Below are positions 23,171-43,180 of a DNA stretch of 64,000 nt, piece after piece (the first letter of the stretch is position 1; each line of letters opens with the position of its first letter). Origin of the DNA: Sabethes cyaneus. Its lineage: Eukaryota > Arthropoda > Insecta > Diptera > Culicidae. The position numbers and the translations under genes were made by a program. The stretch is taken from the NCBI RefSeq assembly GCF_943734655.1, contig NC_071355.1:58279449-58343448 (forward strand), read 5' to 3'. The notes below the pieces were generated by a model. It searched no databases. It saw nothing but the letters and a program-made list of their open reading frames with translations, and was not told the DNA's origin.

Positions 23171-23415
23171 GCCGAACCACGATCAACATAGGCCGAACCA
23201 GGATCATAATTTGACTGTCATTAAAAATCAAATTATAATTCAACTGGCCCTCTAAAGTTTCTTCTAAATTAAGAAATAGAATCGTCTTTAGTTATTCTTC
23301 CTAAACATTCTCAATTTTTTTTGAAAAACATTGTGATTTTGTAGATATACGTGCATTAGTCCATGTGTGCTATGTGAAACAGTGAGAATAGGCCGAACCA
23401 CGATCAATCACCCTA

Positions 23416-23690
23416 CATACATTGGTCATGTCCTACTCATTGGTTTTGCTACTTTTGGTTCAGGTACCTACTGATGTTGAACAGGCGTCACTTTATGTTA
23501 AGCCCCGCCGCGTCTCGAAGGGACTCGATAGTGTTCTCGAAATGCGCACGAATACCATCACTCGATCCAATATAGCTCTAATCAGTCGCGTCAGTTTGTC
23601 CGGAAAATCGTGTTCAGGCATTATTTGCCATAGCTGGTCTCGATCGACTGTATCATATGCTGCTTTGAAGTCAATAAAGATATGATGCAT
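23416..23690 (-). pseudogene. LINE RT fragment, other side of the DNA element
   Basis: The minus strand encodes IFIDFKAAYDTVDRDQLWQI and LTRLIRAILDRVMVFVRISR followed by SSPFETRRGL, the RT palm region before the catalytic YADD block. The YADD region itself is missing between here and 21034. Confidence 0.7.
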
Positions 23691-23988
23691 GGGCACGTTG
23701 GTCTGGGAAGATCCCCAAGGAAGAAACAAACGGAAAGCGGAGAGTGGCGGAGGCGTATGAATCACGAGCTACAGGCGCTGCTTGGAGAGATTCCCATCGT
23801 ACACCTGGCGAAAGTTGGGAGACTACGGTGGGCCGGCCACGTCGCAAGGATGCCGGCCGACTGTGTAGTGAAATCCGTTCTCTTCAACAACCCCACCGGC
23901 ACCAGGAATTGGCGACGAGTAGCCCAGGACCGAGTACAATGGAGAGGAATTCTTCATACGGCAAGAGCCACCCCGGCTCTCGGCTGAA
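23691..23988 (+). pseudogene. LINE C-terminal tail running into (TAAG)n
   Basis: The plus-strand frame contains RRMNHELQALLGEIP, RLRWAGHVARMPADCVVKS, LFNNPTGTRNWRRVAQDR and WRGILHTARAT, the C-terminal tail typical of several LINE clades. Its stop TGA is followed directly by TAAG repeats. This suggests that the tetranucleotide is, or grew from, the native 3' tail. It abuts the minus-strand fragment of the same family in opposite orientation. Confidence 0.7.
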
Positions 23989-24456
<468 letters not shown>

Positions 24457-24634
24457 ATCCCCAAGGGGGACATTAAAATCTATTTCAACGATTTCAACGA
24501 AAATATTGATTCAAACCACGCGAACCTTGAACGGGTGTGGCACACGTGCTCTTCAAAGTGATCCTTAACTGATTCAGGAGAAGATCGACGCTACTTTCCG
24601 ACGGCAGCAAATTGGATTTTCTTTATGGACCTAA

Positions 24635-25294
24635 GGGTTGACCCTACTCTAGAAGGTCGAAAAATAATGGATTTTCGCAAATTTTTTTCGGATGCTTGGA
24701 TTAAGTGTCGGGGTATTTTGGTTATTGGTTAAGGTATATTTGAAGATATATTTTGTATATTTTGGATACCAGAATAGTGATTATTATGCTGGTGGCAGCT
24801 GGGCGCGTGGATGATTTCTAGAAAACAGTTTCTTGCTGGTGGTACGTACCGGGGACCAACGGAGTATCGGAGAACGGATTTCAAGGATAATTTTGAAGCT
24901 TCAGGTCAATACCTAAATTGTTACGTAGCAGTTTTTGCAAATTCTAAAAATTACCAAAATGGCGGCAATTTTTCTAAAAGAAAGGTGTTTTTTCATCAAA
25001 AATCGCCAGAGCTCATAAAAAATTGAAAATTTGAGATATCAAAATACGACTATATAACAATTTAGATAATTAATTTTCACATGCTGCAAAAAATTTCAGG
25101 CAAATCGGACAACCAGATTCTAAGATACACGTACCGCCAGCTGAAAAAAACATGTTTTCGAGAAAAACGCGTTCAAAGTTTCGTACAGCAATGCACGAAA
25201 AATCCTTTTGGCATGACGTTTCTGAAGGTAAAAATGTTTCGAAAATGCAAAAAATAAAATTCGATTGTTCCGACTTTCTAGAGTAGGGTCCCCC
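24635..25294. mobile_element. MITE-like insertion in a LINE fragment (first of four copies)
   Basis: Inverted ends GACCCTACTCTAGAAGGTCG and GACCCTACTCTAGAAAGTCG bound about 660 bp. LINE-like sequence stands on both sides. Target duplication is unclear, possibly TAA. It is repeated in tandem units 2-4 at matching offsets. Confidence 0.55.
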
Positions 25295-25449
25295 ATTAAG
25301 CTGTGACTGTGACGCTGCTCACGGAGGACATCCACGCCCTTGCCATGTTCGAGCGGAAGGTGCTACGGACGATATTTGGCGGAGTGCAAACTAAAAGCGG
25401 AGGGTGGTAGAGGCGTATGAATCACCAGCTACAGGCACTGTTTGACAGT

Positions 25450-25640
25450 AACCGCTCAGTTGGTTTCGAGGTACGATGGTGGTCTAACAAGCCAGTCGTC
25501 ATATGTTCGAATTTCGACTAGGCGGTACTGCTAGATAGTCAGTAGGATTGTTGCACTAGCCCCGTAACTATCCTGTACTCTAATAGCCGGCTGTGAAGTC
25601 TGTTGATAAAGAAGGGCCAAGAAAGACTGAAGTTTTTGGA
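25450..25640 (+). repeat. tRNA-derived SINE-like segment (one per tandem unit)
   Basis: ACCGCTCAGTTGG fits an RNA polymerase III A box and GTTCGAATTTC, about 45 nt later, fits a B box. The spacing is that of a tRNA gene but no tRNA fold is complete. A unique body follows, ending near an A-rich stretch before the TA tract. Copies recur in units 2, 3 and 4. Confidence 0.55.
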
Positions 25641-25696
25641 GCGTCTTAGTAGAAGACGAAACCTGGAAATAAAAAGAAAACTTATCCAATTTAATT

Positions 25697-25806
<110 letters not shown>

Positions 25807-25894
25807 TAAAACCTTTCCTGGCCCCAAAAAACCTCTACATGCATACTTTCATCCCGATTGGTTCAGTAGTTTTCGATTCTATAAGGAACATACG

Positions 25895-36060
<10,166 letters not shown>

Positions 36061-37180
36061 CTGTGTTCTTTATAGAATCAAAAACTACTGAACCAATCGG
36101 CTTGAAAATTTTCATGTAGAGGTTTTTGGGGCCAGGAAAGGTTTTAGTGATGGTTAGAGACCCCTCCCCCCACTAAGAGGGGGGGCTCCCATACAAATGA
36201 AACACAAATTTCTGCATAACTCGAGAACTAATCAAGCAAATAGAACCAAATTTGGCATGTGGGTGTTTTCGGTGACAAGAATTTATTCTAGGGTAATTTG
36301 AGACCCCTCCCCTCTTTATAAGGGGAATTATAACTCCTCTCCCCTTTAAGAGGGGGGGTTTCCATACAAATTTCCTCATAACTCGAGAACTAATCAAGCA
36401 AATGGAACCAAATTTGGCATGTGAAGGTTTTCGAGGGCAAGAAAATTTTCTATGTTGAATTAGGACCCCTCCTCACTTTAAGAGGGGGGGCTCCTGTACA
36501 AATGAAATACCAATTTCCTCATAACTCGAGAACTAATCAAGCAAATGGAACCGAATTTGGCATGTGTGTGTTTTTGAAGACAAAATTTTTTTCTATGATG
36601 AATTGGGACCCCTCCCCACTTTAAGAGGGGGGGGGGGCTCCTATACAAACGAAATACAAATTTCCTTATAACTCGAGAGCTAATCCAGCAAATGGAACCA
36701 AATTTGGCATGTAGGTGTTTTTGGAGGCAAGAATGTTTTCTATGATGAATAAGAACCTCTCCCCACTTTAGGAGGGGGGGCTCCTATACAAATGAAATAC
36801 AAATTTCCTCATAACTCGAGAACTAATCAAGCGAATTGAACCAAATTTGGCATGTGTGTGTTTTTGGAGATAATTTTTTTTTCAATGATGAATTGGGACC
36901 CCTCCCCACTTTAGGAGGGGGGGTCCTATACAAACGAAATACAAATTTCCTTATAATTTGAGTACTAATCAAGCAAATGGAACCAAATTTGGCATGTAGG
37001 AGATTTTTGAGTCTTGAATTTATTTTATGATAGTTAGAGACCTCTCACTCCTGTGGTAGGGGGATATGGACTCTCATACAAATAAAACAGAATTTTTTGC
37101 GAAACTCAAAAACTAATCCAACTCGAGAAATTCGAGACTCTTCCATAAAACATTAATCAATAACAAGACCACAAAAACTA

Positions 37181-39033
37181 GGGTAGAAGTGCCAAACATC
37201 GTTATAGCACCAATCATGGTAATACTAGAGGGTTTTTTAATCTTTTAGCATGTATGACATGCTATTTCTAATTCAAAAGTATATATTTAAAGAAGAACTA
37301 AGTCTCCTGTGCCGACTTGTTGAATTAATTATAGAATTAACTTGCTCTTTTTGTGAAAAAATATAATTTGAAAATTTCGTGTCACTGTGAGACTTGTTTC
37401 TTAGCAATTTGCTAAGGTATACGTCATCGTAATTAAGAAATTTTTGATGTATAAACTACATTTTCCGAAAAGAAAACCACATGGGGAAATTAGGCACAAC
37501 CTTCTTAACATTGTAAATTAATAAAAAACACGACTTTTATCAAGAATGATTGCTATTCTGTATAATCAAAATTGGTAAAATTTCACAACGGTGCGCCAAA
37601 CATCGTAGTAGCCGATGCCCTATCATCGTAGCACACGAAAGTGCCATTTCTCATCGCTGTCAGTTTTGGTCATAGCGCGTTGTTTTCCGGGTATGATCGA
37701 AAATTAATTTAATTTTATTAGCTTTTGCTGTTACTAAACTATCAGGTATGTACAAAAATTAGTCGCATATTACTTACACATAATTACAATATTTTATTTA
37801 TGTTCTACAGAATGGCTACACAGCGAAAGCAAATTTCCCGTAAATATTGCTACAAAGGAGATATTTCACGTTGTACCGAGGCCATCAATACCGGGGCAAC
37901 GGTTTTGGGCAAGCTGTAAACAGTTCCGGATTTCTATATTCACTATTGTCTACAGGAAAAGTTGGAGATAAAATGTAATCCGGACTACAATCGGGCTATC
38001 TAAAAAGAGGAGCAGCAAATTGTCGACTGGTTGAAAGGTATGCAGTATCTGGGTTTTCCTGTTTCCCGATATGCATTTCTACTTAAAGTTAGTCAGTACC
38101 TGACATCAAATGATTCCGTTCTGGAATAGTCAGTCAGGTAAATACACTTGTAAGTAACAAATTTTATTTGGGACTAGCAGGGATCACGAAAGAACACGTT
38201 GCAAAGTTGCGGTCGTACTTCTGATTAATCAATATTCTTTCATGATCATTCTTCTTATCCCAAACAATTCCGGGCATATTAAGTATGTTATTCATTTTCA
38301 GGACGTTTCATGGTTTTATGCTTCGCAATCCCGGATTTTCTATCACACCAGAGGCCATATTGGAATCCCATATGTGCCTGGTTTTTAATAGCTACCATAA
38401 CGTGTTTGATTTTAATGTGTCTCGTGAAAATAATAAGCGTTCTTTTAAAAGATATTTGTTTTAGTTCAGTTGTCATTAGGATTAAGTCTTATTTGTTGAC
38501 CATAATTAAATAAATAAAAAAATACAATTTTAATATCTCTGACTTCTTCCTGTCCTTGGAAATGCTACCCCCGGGAGATTTTCTCATGCCGCAATGTTAA
38601 TAGGTACCTTTACTTCCTTCTTAGACGCAATATGCAATATACTAACCGTTTCTAATTATTTTCAACAATAAAATGCAAATAAATATACATCGTGATGTAT
38701 CTTTCGTTGCTCATTTTGAAAATATTTTAAATTATGATTTGATTTTTACAAATTAGTCTTTGGTGTTCCAGTATACATCTATAATTGGTACACATATAAC
38801 GAAATGCCAGAAACACTACTACTATGATTGGTACATTGCAATGATATTTTCAAATCAGATTTTAGAGACTTTTAGGTGAAAAATCTTTAAAACTGAAGCC
38901 TGATTCCTTTTCTACTGAGCTCAGATTAATATAAAACTTATAGGTATTATACATTTTGTGTCATAATTGGATATTTATACGCAAATTTGTCGTAATAGAT
39001 GACATATCTCCACCATATTTGGTACATCTACCC
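37181..39033 (+). mobile_element. pogo/Tigger-like DNA transposon relic
   Basis: TA flanks (37179-37180, 39034-39035) and inverted ends GGGTAGAAGTGCCAAACAT and GGGTAGATGTACCAAATAT bound 1,853 bp. Comparison with other copies of the host element shows uninterrupted AAAACTATCTATAG, so the insertion site is exact. It holds remains of a pogo-type transposase. Confidence 0.8.
37812..38129 (+). pseudogene. Broken N-terminal fragment of a pogo-like transposase
   Basis: From an ATG at 37812, one frame with two internal stops (37917-37919 and a TAA near 38000) reads RKYCYKGDISRCTEAIN, then NPDYNRAI, EEQQIVDWLKGMQYLGFPVS. These resemble the psq-type HTH and the start of the CENP-B-like DNA-binding region in pogo/Tigger transposases. 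Further on, FHGFMLRNPGFSITPEA (near 38300) and ITKEHVAKLRSYF (near 38185) recall the later CENP-B-type segment in disturbed order. The DDE catalytic domain is absent. Confidence 0.65.
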
Positions 39034-39240
39034 TATCTATAGTAACACTAGATCATTCAGGACGAGCCGGTCGCGAGTGTTGCCGGTGACCCGCCGTCGG
39101 AAGCGCCGCCCACTGGGGGGCTTGCAAAACTCGAGAAGTGACAAAGATCATCCGAGATTCATGATTTATGTACAACACAGGTTAATTTGTGGCAATACGA
39201 AGTTTGTCGGGTCAGCTAGTATATATATATATATATATAT

Positions 39241-39263
39241 ATCTATACCTATAAAGAAGGATT

Positions 39264-39313
<50 letters not shown>

Positions 39314-41137
39314 CGTATGTTCCTTATAGAATCGAAAACTACTGAACCAATCGGGATGAAAGTATGCATGTAGAGGTTTTTTGGGGCCAGGAAAGGTTTT
39401 AGTGATGGTAAGAAACCCCTCCCCTCACTAAGAGGGGGGGCTCCCATACAAACAAAACACAAATTTCTGCATAACTCGACAACTAATCAAGCAAATAGAA
39501 CAAAATTTGGCATGTGGGTGTTTTCGGTGACAAGAATTTATTCTATGGTAAATTGAGACCCCTCCCCTCTTTATAAGGGGAATTACAATTCCTCTCCTCT
39601 TTAAAAGGGGGGGCTTCCATACAATTTTCCTCATAACTCGAGAAGTAATTAAGCAAATGGAACCAAATTTGGCATGTGGGTGTTTTTGGAGACAAAATTT
39701 TTTTCTATGATGAATTGGGACCCCTCCCCGTTTTAGGAGGGGGGGGGTCCTATACACATGAAATACAAATTTCCTCATAACTGAAGAACTAATCAAGCAA
39801 ATGGAACAAAATTTGGCATGTGAAAGTTTTCGAGGGCAAGAATATTTTCTATGGCGAATAAGAACCCCTCCCCACTTTAAGAGGGGGGGCTCCTATACAA
39901 ACGAAATACAAATTTCCTCATAACTCGAGAACTAATCAAGCAAATTGAACAAAATTTGGCAAGTGGGTGTTTTTGGAGACAAAATTTTTTTCTATGATGA
40001 ATTGGGACCCCTCCCCACTTTAGGAAGGGGGGCTCCTATACAAATGAAATTCAAATTTCCTCATAACTCGAGAACTAATCAAGCAAATAGAACCAAATTT
40101 GGCATGTGGAGGTTTCTGGAGGCAAAAATATTTTCTATGGTGAATTAGGACCCTTCCCAATTTTAAGAGGGGGTGCTTCTACACAAATGAAATACAAATT
40201 ACCTCATAATTCGAGAACTAATCAGGCAAATGGAACCATATTTGGCATGTGGGTGTTTTTGGAGGCAACCATTTCTTCTATGATGAATTAGGACCCCTTA
40301 CCTTTTTAAGAGGGGGGGGCTCTCATACAAACGAAATACAAATTTCCTCGTAACTCTAGAACTAATCAAGCAAATCAAGTAAGTGGTTTTGGACGCAAGA
40401 TTTTTTTCTATGGTGAATTGAGACCCCTCTCTTCTTTAGAAAGCGAGTTATGGCCCATCTCCCCTTTAAGAGGGTGGGCTTCCATACAAATGAAATGCAA
40501 ATTTCCTCTTATCTCGAGAACTAATCAATCAAATGGAACAAAATTTGGCATGTGGGAGTTTTAGATGGCAGAAATTTTTTCTATGGTGAATTACGACCCC
40601 TTACCCTTTTAAGAGGGGAGCTCCCACACAAATGAAATTCAAATTTCCTTATAACTTGAGAACTAATCAAGCAAATGGAACCAAATTTGGCATGTGGGAG
40701 TTTTTGGAGTCTTGAATTTATTTTACGATAGTTAGAGACCTTTCACCCCTGTGGTAGGGGGATATGAACTCTCATACAAATAAAACAGAAATTTTTGCGA
40801 AACTCAAAAACTAATCGAACTCGAGAAATTCGAGACTTCCATAAAACATTAGTAATTTGTAATTTATTATCACTAATTTAACGAAAACCTGTCAGCTACA
40901 TCGCTTTTACTCAAGTCAAGGAAATTAGTCAATACAAGACCACAAAAACTATCTATAGTAACACTAGATCATTCAGGACGAGACGGTCGCGAGTGTTGCC
41001 GGTGACCCGCCGTCGGAAGCGCCGCCCACTGGGGGGCTTGCAAAACTCGAGATTGTGACAAAGATCATCCGAGATTCATGATTTATGTACAACACAGGTT
41101 AATTTGTGGCAATACGAAGTTTGTCGGGTCAGCTAGT
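39241..41137 (-). mobile_element. CTAGCTGACCC-family element, copy R2 (reverse)
   Basis: It has the terminal motif, about 12 TGTC, a conserved tail of the same subtype as the tandem units (ATGCATACTTTCATCCCG in complement), an array (about 39400-40700) and the 5' region to 41137. It contains an extra segment of about 75 bp (40850-40930) not seen in the other copies. It is separated from R1 by a short TA tract. Confidence 0.7.
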
Positions 41138-41156
41138 ATATATATATATATATATA

Positions 41157-41600
41157 AGTTACAGAAGAAACTATTCAGCCCTCAGAGCTGCATCTACATA
41201 ACAGACTTAGCTGATAAGGCGGTACCAACTTCCTCAGAAAGACATTTGGGAAAGGCCAAAGCCTGCATCTGCATAATGCTAAACATCTACAAAACAGGAA
41301 AGTACAAGAGATAACAACGAACCAACTTCCCCGGAAAGATACTTGGGAAAGGCCAAGCCTGCATTTGCATAATGCTAAACATCCGGAAAGTACAGGAGAT
41401 AACAATGGACCACAATGCAACGAAGGGACGAATAACGGACGGACGATAACTACACGAGAAGTTAGGGCAAGGCTAGAATAGATAAGGAAAACATTATGTT
41501 ATAGTAAAATCTGAATAAACGATTCATTATTAGTTTAGAGTTCAAAGCGAGTAGTCGTAGTTTTTTTAAAAAGACTAACCGAAACCCTAAAGTTGTAACT
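41157..41600 (+). repeat. 5' LTR of the errantivirus-like provirus
   Basis: 444 bp, AGTTAC...GTAACT. It contains an imperfect direct repeat of about 95 bp (two blocks starting CCAACTTCC, near 41225 and 41321) and AATAAA at 41514-41519. The repeat may hold enhancer sites. Confidence 0.95.
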
Positions 41601-41617
41601 GGCGCAGTCGGTAGGAT
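41600..41617 (+). other. Primer-binding site (tRNA-Ser)
   Basis: TGGCGCAGTCGGTAGGAT starts at the last base of the 5' LTR. It complements a tRNA-Ser 3' end (CGACTGCG plus CCA), the primer known for 17.6 and 297. Confidence 0.85.
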
Positions 41618-41837
41618 TTTAAAAAGGTTTTAAGTGTCGTGAAGTGAGCCTGACGTGAATTTTACCATCCTTAAAAGTATATTAAGTGATTTGTGTTGGT
41701 GACGAAGTTTTCCATCCGGTACGGTTCTCTCTCGGCGGATTACCGAGAAACAGGCAATCTCTGCGACCACCTAAACAAAATCTGGAGTTCCCGTCACCAT
41801 TATTGGAATCAGTAGCGGCACACTAACTGATCCAAGG

Positions 41838-41843
41838 TGAGTT
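41838..41843 (+). promoter_or_regulatory. Candidate 5' splice donor in the proviral leader
   Basis: CCAAG followed by GTGAGT is a strong donor in the leader before gag. It could pair with the acceptor at 46711-46720 to make a subgenomic env mRNA. Confidence 0.45.
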
Positions 41844-42007
41844 ATTTTTTATTATTATATATTTTACCGTAATATATCTGGCTACCTGGTATTGGTACGC
41901 CAATTGTAATATCAAAATTTATTTAAAAGTAAATCTCGAAAAGTGATAAGTGCAAATAAAAGCTAGAGTGCTATAACAAATTAACCAGAAATCAGGATTT
42001 ATCTTTT

Positions 42008-43180
42008 ATGCTAACAAGAAAAATGGCAGAATCCTTACAACAACAAATCCAAGAGCTCACGGCGGCGCTCGAACGCCAAAAAGTACAAATTGCGGCTCTC
42101 CAACGTCCTCAAAATCAGACCACAAACACGACACGGGTCGACAAATTTTCCGTTCCAGACCCCATAAAGCTAATTCCTAGCTACGCGGGAGAACCGGAAC
42201 TATTAACTTCTTGGATCGACTCCGTCGATCAAAAGTTGCAATTTTGCGAAAGTGTAATTGGCAATCCTATTGCCACCGCAGAAGTAATGCCTCTGTGGCT
42301 CGGAATTATCCGGGATAAAATTATCAAAGAAGCCAGCGAAGTTCTCCTGAGGAACCAAGTAGGCTTGAACTGGGAGGCAATAAAAACTGCCTTGAAAGAG
42401 GAATTAGGCGACAAGCGTGACTTAGCCACGCTCAGTTCGAAAATATCCCAGCTAAAACAAGGTAATATGGACATTACCCTGTTTTACAACGAATGTAAGA
42501 AGCTACTGGCAGATATAAATGCCAAATTACTAACGCAGGACGAAACAAAAGCCTGTGCAAAAATACTAATGGCGAATTACGAAGCCATGGTGAAGAGTGC
42601 CTTTATAGACGGCCTTTCGGAAAACTTATCGACACTCACAAGAATAAGCAAGCCAAACGATTTATTCGAGGCTTACCAATGTGCAATGGATCTGCATCAG
42701 AGGAAACAGGAAAGGTTATTGGGTAAAAATAATTCTTCCGCAACACGATTCAAATTCAACCCACCAACCAATCAACAAAAACTTCCAATGAACTATCCAT
42801 ACAATAATCAAAGTTTTGGTCCGAACAACTCTTCAAATAGAGCTCCAATAAACTATCGATACAACAATCCAAACTTCGGTTCAAACAACCAACAAAACTA
42901 CCGAAATTTCGACCGAAACCGCAATTTCGACCCAAACAACACCCAAGTTAGGCACCAGCCAAACTTTCAACAACCAGCAATAAAGTACGAACCCCCATCA
43001 CTTCAGACAAGAGCATCATACAAACACAACAATATAAACTTACACGAAAATTGTTTCAATCAGATCGAGGATCCGCAAAACGAAAACTTATATAAACAGG
43101 AACAACAGCAAACAGAAGTGGAAGAAACATACGATAGCATAAATTTTCGTTTAGCACAAACTTCCCAAATAGAGGAATGA
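42008..43180 (+). CDS. gag: Gag polyprotein of the errantivirus-like element
   Basis: 390 residues from the first ATG; a second ATG at 42023 (MAESLQQ) has the better context and may be the real start. The N-terminus is a heptad-like helix (about residues 6-32), then a capsid-like helical region (about 45-240), then an Asn/Gln-rich tail. No CCHC knuckle is present, as is usual for errantiviral Gag. Gag packages genomic RNA into cytoplasmic particles. The stop overlaps the pol ATG (ATGA). A slippery heptamer lies 31 nt before the stop codon. Confidence 0.9.
   Translation: MLTRKMAESLQQQIQELTAALERQKVQIAALQRPQNQTTNTTRVDKFSVPDPIKLIPSYAGEPELLTSWIDSVDQKLQFCESVIGNPIATAEVMPLWLGIIRDKIIKEASEVLLRNQVGLNWEAIKTALKEELGDKRDLATLSSKISQLKQGNMDITLFYNECKKLLADINAKLLTQDETKACAKILMANYEAMVKSAFIDGLSENLSTLTRISKPNDLFEAYQCAMDLHQRKQERLLGKNNSSATRFKFNPPTNQQKLPMNYPYNNQSFGPNNSSNRAPINYRYNNPNFGSNNQQNYRNFDRNRNFDPNNTQVRHQPNFQQPAIKYEPPSLQTRASYKHNNINLHENCFNQIEDPQNENLYKQEQQQTEVEETYDSINFRLAQTSQIEE

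Larger units (their letters stand above)
21037..23413. mobile_element. TA-flanked non-autonomous DNA transposon with subterminal repeats
   Basis: Ends GGGTTATTGATCGTGGTTCG and the inverted GGGTGATTGATCGTGGTTCG are each bordered by TA (21035-21036, 23414-23415). The motif GATCNTGGTTCGGCCTA recurs four times in the left 440 bp. It recurs inverted about four times in the right 580 bp, where one copy is interrupted by a nested hAT MITE. The insertion splits a LINE relic. No transposase frame is seen. A TA duplication and GGGT ends resemble the pogo-derived relic at 37181-39033, so a Tc1/mariner/pogo affiliation is inferred. Confidence 0.75.

Noticed and set aside
25450..25525. A functional tRNA gene in each tandem unit
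   Set aside because: A and B box-like motifs exist but the acceptor and anticodon stems do not pair; a SINE-like segment fits better.
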